A DNA stretch of 21,852 nucleotides from an uncultured Ideonella sp. (lineage in GTDB: Bacteria; Pseudomonadota; Gammaproteobacteria; Burkholderiales; Burkholderiaceae), in contig CAMLGG010000062.1 of the NCBI GenBank assembly GCA_946479475.1, forward strand, positions 1 to 21,852, given 5' to 3'. Each line of letters opens with the position of its first letter. Position 1 is the first letter of the stretch. Both the position numbers and the translations under genes were made by a program. Below the pieces are notes generated by a model. That model was not told the origin of the DNA. It was given only the letters and a program-made list of their open reading frames with translations, and did not search any database. Positions 1 through 10,076 of this stretch are shown piece after piece.

Positions 1-1282
<1,282 letters not shown>

Positions 1283-1512
1283 GGGAAAGCTCCTTGATGA
1301 CAAAAAACCTGGCGCCATGCCGCCCCTGATGCCACGCCGGGGGCCCACGCTGCAGCGCGTGTAGGAGATCGTTCGAGGCTGCAGGGGCTCATCCGGGTCG
1401 TGTGCCGGGCCGGCGCAAGGCGGGCCCGATCCAAGGAGCACGTCAATGCTGCGATTCTAAGGACGGATTGCCTATCATCGCTGAACCCTGGTTGAAACAG
1501 AGCCGAGCATTC
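1283..1512. promoter_or_regulatory. Divergent ppsA/ppsR intergenic region
   Basis: These 230 bases lie between the divergent starts of ppsA and ppsR and must carry both promoters. I see no convincing -35/-10 pair on either strand. TATCAT at 1473-1478 is a possible -10 for ppsR but has no good -35 partner. A small inverted repeat (CACGC/GCGTG, 1346-1361) and a four-codon ORF with a strong ribosome binding site (1433-1460) are the only structured elements noticed. Confidence 0.45.
1433..1460 (+). other. Possible four-codon leader ORF before ppsR
   Basis: A consensus AAGGAG (1433-1438) is followed after 7 bases by an ATG (1446) opening the frame Met-Leu-Arg-Phe-stop (TAA at 1458-1460). It is out of frame with ppsR, whose own start at 1513 has only a weak Shine-Dalgarno. 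Whether it is transcribed is unknown, because a promoter at TATCAT 1473-1478 would lie downstream of it. It may be chance. Confidence 0.25.
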
Positions 1513-2337
1513 ATGCCGAACCGCAGCGTCTTCTTCGTCTCCGACGGTACCGGCATCACCGCCGAGACCTTCGGCAACTCCATCCTGGCGCAGTTCTCGG
1601 CCAAGCCCAGGCACATCCGGCGACCGTTCATCGACACGGAGGAGAAGGCCGGCAAGGTCGTCGCCGAGATCAACGCCACGGCAGACGCCGAGGGCAAGCG
1701 ACCGATCGTGTTCATCACGCTGGCCAACGAGGCCGTGCGCTCCATCCTCACGGGCCCCTCCTGCAAGGGCATGGTGATGGACATGTTCGCCTCCTTCGTC
1801 GAGCCGCTCGAGATCGAGTTCGGCATCAAGTCGAACCATCGTGTCGGCCGCTTCTCGGACGCTGCCAAGAGCGAGGAGTACAACGACCGCATCGAGGCCA
1901 TCAACTTCTCGCTGGCCCACGACGACGGCCAGTCCGCCAAGAACCTGGAGCAGGCCGACGTGATCCTGGTGGGCGTGAGCCGCAGCGGCAAGACACCGAC
2001 CTCGCTGTACCTGGCCATGCAGCACGGCATCAAGGCGGCCAACTACCCGCTCATCCCCGAGGATTTCGAGCGGGGCCACCTGCCCTCCTCGCTGGCGCCC
2101 CACAAGCGCAAGTGTTTCGGCCTGACGATCGACCCCGAGCGCCTGGCACAGATCCGCAACGAGCGGCGCCCGGGCAGCAAATACGCCGCGCTCGAGAATT
2201 GCCGCTACGAAGTGCACGAGGCCGAGCAGATGATGAAGCGCAGCGGGATCTCGTGGCTCTCCTCGACCCACAAGTCGATCGAGGAGATCGCCACCACCAT
2301 CCTGCGCGACATCCGGCCGGACCGGCTGGTCTACTGA
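1513..2337 (+). CDS. ppsR: PEP synthase regulatory protein (bifunctional kinase/pyrophosphorylase)
   Basis: PpsR (DUF299 family) inactivates PEP synthase by ADP-dependent phosphorylation of a threonine near the catalytic histidine, and reactivates it by phosphate-dependent dephosphorylation. The 274-residue protein has the family N-terminus (VFFVSDGTGITAET, residues 5-18) and the P-loop GVSRSGKTPTS at 154-164, and its length matches the family. The open frame extends upstream to a GTG at 1402, but the family N-terminus starts at the ATG at 1513, so I chose that start. The ribosome binding site there is weak. It lies divergent to its target gene ppsA, the usual arrangement in Burkholderiales. 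Its 3' end overlaps the convergent RNA methyltransferase gene by 7 bases, leaving no room for a terminator between them. Confidence 0.95.
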   Translation: MPNRSVFFVSDGTGITAETFGNSILAQFSAKPRHIRRPFIDTEEKAGKVVAEINATADAEGKRPIVFITLANEAVRSILTGPSCKGMVMDMFASFVEPLEIEFGIKSNHRVGRFSDAAKSEEYNDRIEAINFSLAHDDGQSAKNLEQADVILVGVSRSGKTPTSLYLAMQHGIKAANYPLIPEDFERGHLPSSLAPHKRKCFGLTIDPERLAQIRNERRPGSKYAALENCRYEVHEAEQMMKRSGISWLSSTHKSIEEIATTILRDIRPDRLVY

Positions 2338-3107
2338 TCGGGCAAGGTCGCGGCGAAGAGGCAGACCGCCGCGGCGGCAGCCACGTTGAGCGACTCCTCC
2401 CCGCCCGGCTGGGGGATCCTGACCGTGTGAGCGCAACGAGCCATCACGACCTCGTCGACGCCCTGCCCCTCGTGGCCCAGCACCCAGGCGCAGGGCCGTG
2501 GCAGCCGTGCCTGGCCGAGCAGGAGTCCGCCGTGGGAGCTGGTGGCCAGCAGCGGCACCTTCAGTGCCGCGAGGTTCTCCGGCAGCAGGCCCTCGACCAG
2601 GCGCAGGCCGAAATGAGCGCCCATGCCGGCCCGCAGCACCTTGGGTGACCAAAGCGCAGCCGTTCCCTTCAGCGCCAGCACCTGTGGCACGCCGAAGGCC
2701 GCGGCGCTGCGCAGGATGCTGCCGACGTTGCCCGCGTCCTGCAGGCGATCGAGCACGACGCTCGCGGCCTGGCCGTCCATCGCTGCCGAAGGCGGCACTG
2801 GCAGGAGTGCCCCGACACGGGAAGGCGACTCCAGGCCGCTCAGGCCCTTGAAGAGCACGTCCGGCACGCGCAGGACTCGGCGAGATGCAGCGCCGAAGCG
2901 GTGCCACTGCGGCTGCTCGTGCCAGGCACTCTCGGCGAACAGGACCGCCTCGAGAGCCACGTCACGACGCACGGCCGCGTCCACGAGATGGTCACCCTCC
3001 AACCAGACCTGGCCGAGCTTGCGATAGGCCCCAGGATCCGCCGCCAGCTTGCGTATGCGCTGCAGCAGCGGGTTGTCGCGGGCGGTGACGAGCAGCGGCT
3101 CGTCCAT
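2331..3107 (-). CDS. TrmH/SpoU-family RNA 2'-O-methyltransferase
   Basis: This 258-residue protein is an AdoMet-dependent RNA ribose methyltransferase of the SPOUT class. The N-terminus has the SpoU substrate-binding pattern (VWLEGDHLVDAAV, about 34-46). The C-terminal half has the three SPOUT motifs: motif 1 DRLQDAGNVGSILRSAAAFG (about 119-138), motif 2 WVLGHEGQGVDE and motif 3 IPQPGGEESLNVAAAAAVCL, which form the trefoil knot. Homologues modify 23S rRNA or tRNA; the exact target cannot be told from sequence, so I give no symbol (RlmB-like or TsnR-like are both possible). Its ATG (3107-3105) follows the rnhB stop after 3 bases, so it is the last gene of the long minus-strand operon. Its stop overlaps the end of convergent ppsR. 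Confidence 0.9.
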   Translation of the reverse strand: MDEPLLVTARDNPLLQRIRKLAADPGAYRKLGQVWLEGDHLVDAAVRRDVALEAVLFAESAWHEQPQWHRFGAASRRVLRVPDVLFKGLSGLESPSRVGALLPVPPSAAMDGQAASVVLDRLQDAGNVGSILRSAAAFGVPQVLALKGTAALWSPKVLRAGMGAHFGLRLVEGLLPENLAALKVPLLATSSHGGLLLGQARLPRPCAWVLGHEGQGVDEVVMARCAHTVRIPQPGGEESLNVAAAAAVCLFAATLPDQ

Positions 3108-3110
3108 CGC

Positions 3111-3743
3111 CTAGAGGACCTCCTGGCCGAGCGCCTCGCGTACCGGCGCGAAGGTGCGCCGATGCACGGGCGAAGCGCCGTGCAGCCGCAGGGCCTCGAG
3201 ATGCTCCGGCGTCGAATAGCCCTTGTGTGCCGCGAAACCGTACTTTGGGTGTTCTTCGTGCAGCATCAGGCAAAGCCGATCGCGATGCACCTTGGCGAGG
3301 ATGGAGGCGGCCGAGATCGCCTGCACCGTTGCGTCGCCCCCGACCACGGCCTCGGCCGGCACACGCAGGATCGGCAGCCGGTTGCCGTCGATCAGGACCT
3401 TGCCGGGCGTCAGCCGCAAGCCCTCGACCGCTCGACGCATGGCCAGCATGGTCGCGTGGAGGATGTTGAGCTGGTCGATTTCTTCGACGCTGGCTTCGGC
3501 GATGCTGCAGCACAGGGCCTTGGCGCGGATCTCGTCGAACAGGGCCTCGCGGCGCTTCTCGGTCAGCACCTTCGAGTCCTTCAACCCCCTGATGGGCTTG
3601 AGCTCGTCGAGGATCACCGCGGCCGCCACGACCGGGCCGGCCAGCGGCCCGCGCCCGGCCTCGTCCACGCCGGCGACCAGGCCCGGCGTGTCGAACACCA
3701 GGGCGATCTGCTCAGGCTTCTTCGAGGACTTTCGCGATCGCAT
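3111..3743 (-). CDS. rnhB: Ribonuclease HII
   Basis: RNase HII cleaves RNA in RNA-DNA hybrids and starts removal of single misincorporated ribonucleotides. The 210-residue protein carries the type-2 RNase H signature [13 protein letters not shown] (25-37). The four acidic metal ligands expected from the E. coli enzyme are present as Asp27, Glu28, Asp119 (VLIDGNRLP) and Asp137 ([18 protein letters not shown]). The ATG at 3743 lies inside lpxB and gives a 32-base overlap. There is no later in-frame ATG before Met99, though a GTG at codon 16 could also start. It is flanked by lpxB upstream and the RNA methyltransferase 3 bases downstream. The lpxB-rnhB order is common in Proteobacteria. Confidence 0.96.
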   Translation of the reverse strand: MRSRKSSKKPEQIALVFDTPGLVAGVDEAGRGPLAGPVVAAAVILDELKPIRGLKDSKVLTEKRREALFDEIRAKALCCSIAEASVEEIDQLNILHATMLAMRRAVEGLRLTPGKVLIDGNRLPILRVPAEAVVGGDATVQAISAASILAKVHRDRLCLMLHEEHPKYGFAAHKGYSTPEHLEALRLHGASPVHRRTFAPVREALGQEVL

Positions 3744-4863
3744 CGCCGGCTCGGCGCGCCGTGTCCTGGCGCAGGGTGAGGTGGAGTTCGTTCAGGCGCC
3801 TTACCAGCGCATCCCGCCGCGGCGCATCCTCGAGCCAGGCTTCGGCTTCGCGGGCCAGCGCTTCTGGCGTCGCAGCCTCCTGCAGCAGCTCCGGCACGAT
3901 GAACTGTCCGGAGAGGATGTTCGGCAGGCCGAACCAGGGCTGGTAGGCACGGCGCTTCATGTACTGCCAGTTGAGCCAGTGCATGCGGTAGGTGATGACC
4001 ATGGGTCGCTTGAACAGGGCCGCCTCGAGAGTCGCCGTGCCGCTTGCGATGAGGGTCACATCGCAGGCGGCAAGCACCTCATGGGAGCGACCGTCGAGCA
4101 GCTCGATCGTCGTGCCCGCGGCGTACGCGGTCAACAGGGGTTCCACGATCTCCCGCAGGCCCGGCGCTACGGGCAGCAGGAAGCGAAGCCCCGGACGCCT
4201 CCGGGCCATCAGCGCGGCGGCCTGCAGCAGCGCCGGCGCGATGTAGCGGATCTCGCTGCGGCGGCTGCCGGGCAGCAGCGCCAGCACGGCTTCATTCGGA
4301 CCGATGCCCAGGCTCGCGCGGGACTGCTCGCGAGGGACCTGCAGCGGGATCGTGTCGGCCAACGGGTGACCGACGAAGCTCGCGGCCACGCCGTGCTTTG
4401 CCAGCAACGCTGGCTCGAACGGGAACAGGCAGAGCACGTGGTCCGCCGCCGCGGCCAGCTTCTTCACCCTTTCGCCCCGCCAGGCCCAGATCGAGGGACA
4501 GACGAAATGCACGGTGCGGATCCCGGCGCCCTTCAACGGGGCCTCGAGTCCGAAGTTGAAGTCGGGAGCGTCGACGCCAATGAAGACGTCCGGCCGATCG
4601 GCGAGCAGCCGATCACGCAGCGAATTGCGGATGCCCACCAGTTCCCGATAGTGGCGCAGCGCGTCCACATACCCGAATACGGAGAGCTTCTCGCTCGGCC
4701 ACCAGGCCTCGAAGCCCTGGGCGATCATGCGGGGCCCGCCGATGCCGGCGGCGCGCATTCCCGGCCAACGCTCGTGCAGGCCCTGCAGGAGCAGGCTGGC
4801 GAGCAGGTCGCCGGAAGCCTCGCCCGCCACCAGCCCGAAGCACGGCGCTCCCTTTGCTGACAC
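3712..4863 (-). CDS. lpxB: Lipid-A-disaccharide synthase
   Basis: LpxB is a membrane-associated GT19 glycosyltransferase. It joins UDP-2,3-diacylglucosamine and lipid X to make the beta-1,6-linked lipid A disaccharide. The 383 residues match the E. coli length (382). Seen are GEASGD (14-19), SVFGYVDAL (61-69), IGVDAPDFN (95-103) with the catalytic Asp98 at the same number as in E. coli, VCPSIWAWR (121-129), LLPGSRRSE, and [12 protein letters not shown] in the C-terminal donor-binding half. The start is GTG (4863-4861), preceded by GAGGG 8 bases upstream; no ATG start fits the family N-terminus. It follows lpxA by 11 bases and overlaps rnhB by 32 bases, as expected for an lpxD-fabZ-lpxA-lpxB operon. 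Confidence 0.97.
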   Translation of the reverse strand: MSAKGAPCFGLVAGEASGDLLASLLLQGLHERWPGMRAAGIGGPRMIAQGFEAWWPSEKLSVFGYVDALRHYRELVGIRNSLRDRLLADRPDVFIGVDAPDFNFGLEAPLKGAGIRTVHFVCPSIWAWRGERVKKLAAAADHVLCLFPFEPALLAKHGVAASFVGHPLADTIPLQVPREQSRASLGIGPNEAVLALLPGSRRSEIRYIAPALLQAAALMARRRPGLRFLLPVAPGLREIVEPLLTAYAAGTTIELLDGRSHEVLAACDVTLIASGTATLEAALFKRPMVITYRMHWLNWQYMKRRAYQPWFGLPNILSGQFIVPELLQEAATPEALAREAEAWLEDAPRRDALVRRLNELHLTLRQDTARRAGDAIAKVLEEA

Positions 4864-4874
4864 GGCACCCGCCC

Positions 4875-5663
4875 TCAGCGCACGATGCCGCGCTTGGCGC
4901 CGGCGAGGAACGAGAGCATGGTCTCGATGTCCGGGTCGACTTGCGCATCGTCACCGCGCAATGCCGCGATGGCGGCGGTCGCCTGCTCGAGCGTCAGCGA
5001 ATCGCGGTAGATCAGCTTGTGCATCTGGCGGATGGCAGCGATGCGCTCGTTGCCGAAGCCGCGGCGCTTGATCCCGGTGAGGTTGACCGCGCGCACTGCC
5101 AGCGGATGGCCGTCCACCGTCATGAACGGTGGCACGTCCTGCGCGACGTGCGCCTGGAAGCCGATCATCGCGTGGGCACCGATATGGACGAACTGGTGCA
5201 CCCCCGAAAGGCCGCCGATCACCGCCCAGTCGCCCACATGGACGTGGCCGGCGAGCGTCGCGTTGTTGGCCATCACGATGTGGCTTCCGACGCGGCAGTC
5301 ATGCGCGACGTGCACGTAGGCCATGATCCAGTTGTCCGAGCCGATCCGGGTGACGCCCTCCTCCTTCATCGTGCCCAGGTTGAGGGTGCAGAACTCGCGG
5401 ATGGTGTTGCGGTCGCCGATCTCCAGGCGCGTCGGCTCGCCGCCGTAACTCATGTCCTGCGAGATCGCCCCGATCGAGGCGAACTGGAAGATGCGGTTGT
5501 CGCGGCCGATCGTGGTGCGGCCCTCGATCACGGTGTGCGGTCCGACCGTCGTGCCGGCGCCGATGCTGACGTGCGGGCCGATCACGGCGTACGGCCCGAT
5601 GCTGACGGAACTGTCGAGCTGCGCCGCCGGATCGACTATCGCCGTGGGGTGGATGTTCGCCAT
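4875..5663 (-). CDS. lpxA: Acyl-ACP--UDP-N-acetylglucosamine O-acyltransferase
   Basis: LpxA performs the first step of lipid A synthesis, moving a 3-hydroxyacyl chain from ACP to the 3-OH of UDP-GlcNAc. The 262-residue protein (E. coli 262) is a left-handed beta-helix of hexapeptide repeats (for example [24 protein letters not shown]), followed by a helical C-terminal domain. The catalytic base aligns to His121 in VHVAHDC (E. coli His125). Phe169 (IGFQ) aligns with E. coli Gly173, the chain-length ruler, suggesting an acyl chain shorter than C14. The E. coli TIHRGT segment reads TLNLGT here. The ATG start at 5663 lies 19 bases after the fabZ stop; the stop is 11 bases before lpxB. Confidence 0.97.
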   Translation of the reverse strand: MANIHPTAIVDPAAQLDSSVSIGPYAVIGPHVSIGAGTTVGPHTVIEGRTTIGRDNRIFQFASIGAISQDMSYGGEPTRLEIGDRNTIREFCTLNLGTMKEEGVTRIGSDNWIMAYVHVAHDCRVGSHIVMANNATLAGHVHVGDWAVIGGLSGVHQFVHIGAHAMIGFQAHVAQDVPPFMTVDGHPLAVRAVNLTGIKRRGFGNERIAAIRQMHKLIYRDSLTLEQATAAIAALRGDDAQVDPDIETMLSFLAGAKRGIVR

Positions 5664-5682
5664 CGCGGGACGGACCCAGTCC

Positions 5683-6132
5683 TCAGCCGACCTTGCGCAT
5701 GGTGCACATCAGCTCTGCTTCGGCAGCCATCTCGCCAGCCACCGTCGCCTTGGCCTTGTACTTGTAGATGCCGCCACGCACGCGATCGATCGAGGCTTCC
5801 AGCATCAGCTGGTCGCCTGGCTCTACGGGACGCTTGAAGCGTGCGGCGTCGATGCCGGCAAAGTACACGACCATGTCATCGCCCGGATCCACCTCCATCG
5901 AGGCAAAGGACAGCAGCGCGGCCGACTGGGCCATCGCCTCCAGGATCAGCACGCCGGGCATCACCGGCCGATGGGGGAAATGCCCGGTGAAGAAAGGCTC
6001 GTTGATGGTGACGTTTTTCAACGCGAGGATTCGGACGTTCTTCTCGAGCTCCACCACACGGTCCACCAGCAGCAGCGGATAGCGGTGCGGCAGGCGCTTG
6101 AGGATCTGGTGGATGTCCATCACGGTCGTCAT
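5683..6132 (-). CDS. fabZ: 3-hydroxyacyl-[ACP] dehydratase FabZ
   Basis: FabZ dehydrates 3-hydroxyacyl-ACP in fatty acid elongation and so competes with LpxA and LpxD for the same substrates. The 149-residue hot-dog-fold protein has the active-site helix region [20 protein letters not shown] (50-69) with catalytic His51 and Glu65. The N-terminal [20 protein letters not shown] is also typical. The start is ATG 6132-6130, which overlaps the lpxD stop as ATGA; Met5 (MDIHQ) is an alternative 12 bases downstream. It sits between lpxD and lpxA, the canonical lpxD-fabZ-lpxA order, placing acyl-ACP partition between membrane lipid and lipid A under common control. Confidence 0.97.
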   Translation of the reverse strand: MTTVMDIHQILKRLPHRYPLLLVDRVVELEKNVRILALKNVTINEPFFTGHFPHRPVMPGVLILEAMAQSAALLSFASMEVDPGDDMVVYFAGIDAARFKRPVEPGDQLMLEASIDRVRGGIYKYKAKATVAGEMAAEAELMCTMRKVG

Positions 6133-7184
6133 GTAGAGCTCTTCTTCTCGAGCGCGCGCACTCGCGCGCGCAGGGTGTGCAACTGGCGCAGCGTGGCTGC
6201 GTTCCTTTCCCAGTTGCCATTTTCATCGATCGGGAACACGCCGCTGTACCGGCCCGGCTTGGTGATGGAGCTCATCACCACGCTCGCGGCCGAGATGTGC
6301 ACGTGATCGCCGATCTCCAGATGACCGAGGATCATCGCGGCGCCGCCGAAGGTGCAATGCCGCCCGATCTTCGCGCTGCCGGCCACGCCCACGCAGCCGG
6401 CCATGGCGGTGTGGGCTCCGATGTGCACGTTGTGGGCGATCTGGATCAGGTTGTCGAGCTTGACGCCATCCTCGATCACGGTGTCGTCGAGCGCACCTCT
6501 GTCGACGCAGGTGTTGGCACCTATCTCGACATCGTCGCCGATGCGTACGCCGCCCAGCTGCTCGATCTTTTCCCACCTTCCCTCGAAAGGAGCGAAACCG
6601 AAGCCGTCGGCGCCGATCACGCAACCGCTGTGGACGATGCCGGCGCGGCCTATCCTGCAGTCGAATCCGAAGGTGGCGCGAGGGTGCAGGCGCGTACCCT
6701 CGCCCAGCTCCGCGCGCTCGCCGACGTAGGCCTGCGCGCCGATGACGACGCCATCGCCGATCACCGCATGCGCCTCGACCACGGCCATCGGTCCGACGTG
6801 GGCAGTGGGTGACAGTCGCACGCCCGGAGCAACGTACGCGCTCGGGTGGACCCCCGGCTCAGGAGCGCTTCGCCCGCGAGCGACCCACCAGCGCGTAAGG
6901 CGTGCGAAGGCGAGGTAGGGATCCGCGACGATGACCGCTGCCGCGCCCCTGGCCTCCAGGAGCCCAGCATCCTCGCCCCGGACGATGACCGCGCCCGCAG
7001 CCGTGTCGGCCAGCAGGTGCTTCAACCGCGGCTGGGACAGGAAGCTGATCGTGGCGTGGTCGGCGGATTCCAGCGAACCGATCCGCGCGATGAGGCGCTC
7101 GCCGTCGCCTCGCAGGATGCCGCCCACCGCGGCGGCGATGTCGGCCAGGCGAACCAATGGAGTCGCGCCCGGCCCGGGGGCCAT
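6129..7184 (-). CDS. lpxD: UDP-3-O-(3-hydroxyacyl)glucosamine N-acyltransferase
   Basis: LpxD N-acylates UDP-3-O-acyl-glucosamine, the third lipid A step. It has an N-terminal uridine-binding domain (VRLADI onward; [11 protein letters not shown] about 86-96). A left-handed beta-helix of hexapeptide repeats follows, then a C-terminal helix with heptad-like charge ([11 protein letters not shown]). Catalytic His is His251 in [10 protein letters not shown] (E. coli His239), preceded by [12 protein letters not shown] and [11 protein letters not shown] prefer the ATG at 7184 (351 residues) because it gives the family-like short N-terminus. A GTG at 7202 adds six residues and overlaps the skp stop as GTGA, so it cannot be excluded. 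An ATG at 7198 is out of frame and stops at once. The 3' end overlaps fabZ by 4 bases. Confidence 0.96.
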   Translation of the reverse strand: MAPGPGATPLVRLADIAAAVGGILRGDGERLIARIGSLESADHATISFLSQPRLKHLLADTAAGAVIVRGEDAGLLEARGAAAVIVADPYLAFARLTRWWVARGRSAPEPGVHPSAYVAPGVRLSPTAHVGPMAVVEAHAVIGDGVVIGAQAYVGERAELGEGTRLHPRATFGFDCRIGRAGIVHSGCVIGADGFGFAPFEGRWEKIEQLGGVRIGDDVEIGANTCVDRGALDDTVIEDGVKLDNLIQIAHNVHIGAHTAMAGCVGVAGSAKIGRHCTFGGAAMILGHLEIGDHVHISAASVVMSSITKPGRYSGVFPIDENGNWERNAATLRQLHTLRARVRALEKKSST

Positions 7185-7198
7185 GTTCAGCCCGCCAT

Positions 7199-7723
7199 TC
7201 ACTTCGGGGCGTTCATCGCGTCGATCACCTTCTTGGTGATGTCCACGCGCGGGCCGGCAAAGATGACTTCCTGCAGGATCAGGTCGTAGCCTTCGGTCTC
7301 GAAGATCTGCTTGATGACCTTGTTGGCGCGGTCGACGACGGCCGAGAGCTCCTCGTTCTTGCGCTGGTTCAGGTCTTCCTGGAGTTCGGCGCGCTTGCGC
7401 TTGAAGTCCCTGTCCTGCTCGACGAGCTCGCGCTGGCGGCGTGAACGTTCGGCCTCGGAGAGCGTGGGCCCATCCTTCTCCAGCTTGGCGGCGGCCGTCC
7501 TGAGCTTCTCGCCCATCTGGTTGACTTCGGCTTCGCGCTTGCTGAACTCGGCTTCCAGCTTCGCTTGCGCTGCCTTGGCGGGCGCCGCCTCGCGCAGCAC
7601 GCGTTCGCTGTTGACGTAGCCGATCTTCAGCTCGGCGGCGCTGACGGCCGGCGACACCAGCAACGTGCCGAGGGAGGCGGCCGACAGGGCTGCCGCGGCG
7701 ACGAGAGATTTGCTAAGCGACAT
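7199..7723 (-). CDS. skp: Periplasmic chaperone Skp/OmpH
   Basis: Skp (OmpH) is a trimeric periplasmic holdase that carries unfolded outer-membrane proteins to the BAM complex. The 174-residue protein (from the ATG) starts with a signal peptide, with hydrophobic core [18 protein letters not shown] and a likely cut after AVSA. The short strand segment [12 protein letters not shown] is followed by a long charged helical section rich in K, E, R and Q, about 50-140, as expected for the tentacles. The C-terminus returns to beta ([18 protein letters not shown]). A TTG at 7732 adds three residues and overlaps the bamA stop as TTGA; I prefer the ATG at 7723. It follows bamA directly, the conserved bamA-skp-lpxD order. 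Confidence 0.94.
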   Translation of the reverse strand: MSLSKSLVAAAALSAASLGTLLVSPAVSAAELKIGYVNSERVLREAAPAKAAQAKLEAEFSKREAEVNQMGEKLRTAAAKLEKDGPTLSEAERSRRQRELVEQDRDFKRKRAELQEDLNQRKNEELSAVVDRANKVIKQIFETEGYDLILQEVIFAGPRVDITKKVIDAMNAPK

Positions 7724-7728
7724 GATTT

Positions 7729-10068
7729 TCAAAAGGCCGTTCCGACTTGAAACTGGAAACGCTGGATTTTATCGCCCTTGAAAGAGCGCAACGGGGTGCC
7801 GTAGCTGAGCTTCAGCGGGCCGACGGGCGAGATCCAGCTCAAGCCCAGGCCAGCCGAGACACGCAGGTCGTCGAGCGTTCCCGACTGCCCGCGCTCGCGA
7901 TCGGAATCCGTCACGGGACCGGAGTGGTCGCGCCAGACGTTACCCGCATCCGCGAAAAGGAAGATCCGCAGCGACTTGTCGTTGCCCGAGCCGGGCACCG
8001 GCAGGTAGAGCTCGGAGTTCAGGTTGAGCTTCTTCGAGCCGCCGTCATAGGCACCGGTGATGTCGACGCCACCGAAGGAGCCCGATTCGAAGGTCCGGAC
8101 CGAGCCCAGGCCGCCACCGTAGAAGTTCTTGAACAGCGGGTAGGGCTTGCCATCCAGGCCGTAGCCGAGGCCCACCTCGCCGTTGACCCCCAGCGTCAGC
8201 TTGTTGGTCAGCTGGAAGTACTGCTGGTACTGGGCGTTCACGCGAGCGTAATGGACGTCGCCGGCCAGGCTGAAATCGAGGTTGAGGCGCTGGTAGCGGC
8301 CCTTGGTCGGGATCAGGGGGTTGTCGCGCTCTTCACGCGCCCAGCCCACGGTCAGCGGCACGCTGAGCGCATGGTTGCCGAAGTTCTCGACGAAGGTGAA
8401 GTAGCTGTTGGGCACGCCGGCCGAGGTGCCGATGATGGTCTCTTCGAGGCCGACCCCGAAGAAGACCGTGTCGTACTCGCTGAAGGGCACGCCGAACCGG
8501 ATCGAGGCGCCGGGGGTGGCCAGCTGGTAGGCGTCGCCCTGGCTGTTCAGCGGCTTGGAGGTCCGGTAGTAGACGTCGATCGCGCGTGAGACGCCGTCGT
8601 CGGTGAAGTACGGGTCCACCGTGCTGACCACCAGGTTGCGGGCCAGCCGGCTGGTGTTGACCTCCAGGCCGAGGTAGTTGCCCGTGCCGAAGACGTTCTC
8701 CTTGCGGATCGCGCCGGAGAACGAAAGGCCCGCCGTGGAATAACCCGCGGCCAGTTGCAGGCTGCCGGTCTGCTTTTCCTTCACGTTGAGGATGAGGTCG
8801 ACCTGGTCGGGCGAGCCCGGCACCTCCTGGGTGTCGACGGTCACCTCCTCGAAGTAGCCCAGGCGCTCGACGCGATCGCGCGAGAGCTTGATCTTGGCGC
8901 TGTCGTACCAGGCGGATTCGAACTGGCGGAACTCGCGGCGGATGACCTCGTCGCGCGTGACGGTGTTGCCGGCAATGTTGATGCGCCGAACATTGACGCG
9001 CACGCCGGGACTGCCCTGCAGCACCACCACCACCTGGCCGGTCTTGCGGTCGATGTCGGTGCGTGGCTCGATGCGGGCGAAGGCATAACCGTAGGTGCCG
9101 TACAGGTCGGAGAAGGCTCTCGTCGTGGCCGTCACGTCGTCGCCGCGGTAAGGCTCGCCGGGCCTGATCAGCACGCGCTGCTTGAAGTCCTCTTCGCGGC
9201 CCAGGTACTCGCCTTCGAGCTTGACGCCGGCGACCGTGAAGGGCTGGCCCTCCTCGATGCCGATGGTGATGAAGATCTCCTGCTTGTCGGGCGAGATCGT
9301 GACCTGCGTCGACTTGACGTCGAACTCCAGGTAGCCCTTGTTCAGGTAGTAGGCCCGGATCTTCTCCAGATCGGCGTTCAGCTTGGCGCGCGAGTAGCGG
9401 TCCGACTTGGTGTACCAGCTCAGCCAGCCGCCCGTCGTCAGGTCCATCAGGTCCAGCAGGGTCGACTCGCTGAAGGCCTTGGCGCCTTCGATGCGGATCT
9501 CCTTGATCTTGGCCACATCGCCCTCGACCACCGTGAAGGTGACGTTCACGCGGTTGCGCTCGATCGGGGTGGCGGTGGTGACCACCTCCGCGCCGTACAG
9601 GCTGCGCGTCAGGTACTGGCGCTTGATCTCCTGCTCGGCGCGGTCGACGACCGCCTTGTCGTAGGGCTGGCCCTCGGAGATGCCATTGTCCTTCAGCGCC
9701 TTGGCCAGGGTGTCCTTGTCGAACTCGCGCAGGCCGATGAAGTTCACCGAGGCGATGACGGCACGCTCCTCGACCACGACGACGACCACCTGGCCCTCGA
9801 TGTCGATGCGCACGTCCTTGAACAGGCCGGTGGCGAACAGCGCGCGGAGGGCAGCGGCCCCCTTGTCGTCGTTGTACTGGTCGCCGATGCGAAAAGGCAG
9901 CGCGCCGAAGACGCTGCCAGGATCCCCGCGCTGCAGGCCCTCGACGCGGATGTCGCTGATGGTGAAGGGCTCGACGGCCCGCGCGGATGTCGCGGCCGTG
10001 GCCGCAGCCACCAGAGCCACGTACGCGGGAACCGGACGCAGCGATGTCAAGGCAAAGGGAAATGGCAT
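7729..10068 (-). CDS. bamA: Outer membrane protein assembly factor BamA
   Basis: BamA is the Omp85 core of the BAM machine, which folds and inserts beta-barrel proteins into the outer membrane. The 779-residue product begins with a signal peptide (likely cut after TSARA, residue 31). Repeated POTRA domains follow, starting FTISDIRVEGLQR at about 35 and running to roughly 420, then a 16-strand barrel ending in the typical C-terminal phenylalanine (FQVGTAF). The family loop-6 motif VRGF/VRGY reads VRTF (Arg658, Thr659, Phe660) within YGGGLGSVRTFESGSFGG. I chose the ATG at 10068; a GTG at 10080 overlaps the rseP stop as GTGA and would add four residues. The same frame stays open far upstream inside rseP, but that part is not family-like. 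Confidence 0.96.
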   Translation of the reverse strand: MPFPFALTSLRPVPAYVALVAAATAATSARAVEPFTISDIRVEGLQRGDPGSVFGALPFRIGDQYNDDKGAAALRALFATGLFKDVRIDIEGQVVVVVVEERAVIASVNFIGLREFDKDTLAKALKDNGISEGQPYDKAVVDRAEQEIKRQYLTRSLYGAEVVTTATPIERNRVNVTFTVVEGDVAKIKEIRIEGAKAFSESTLLDLMDLTTGGWLSWYTKSDRYSRAKLNADLEKIRAYYLNKGYLEFDVKSTQVTISPDKQEIFITIGIEEGQPFTVAGVKLEGEYLGREEDFKQRVLIRPGEPYRGDDVTATTRAFSDLYGTYGYAFARIEPRTDIDRKTGQVVVVLQGSPGVRVNVRRINIAGNTVTRDEVIRREFRQFESAWYDSAKIKLSRDRVERLGYFEEVTVDTQEVPGSPDQVDLILNVKEKQTGSLQLAAGYSTAGLSFSGAIRKENVFGTGNYLGLEVNTSRLARNLVVSTVDPYFTDDGVSRAIDVYYRTSKPLNSQGDAYQLATPGASIRFGVPFSEYDTVFFGVGLEETIIGTSAGVPNSYFTFVENFGNHALSVPLTVGWAREERDNPLIPTKGRYQRLNLDFSLAGDVHYARVNAQYQQYFQLTNKLTLGVNGEVGLGYGLDGKPYPLFKNFYGGGLGSVRTFESGSFGGVDITGAYDGGSKKLNLNSELYLPVPGSGNDKSLRIFLFADAGNVWRDHSGPVTDSDRERGQSGTLDDLRVSAGLGLSWISPVGPLKLSYGTPLRSFKGDKIQRFQFQVGTAF

Positions 10069-10076
10069 CGGGAGTG

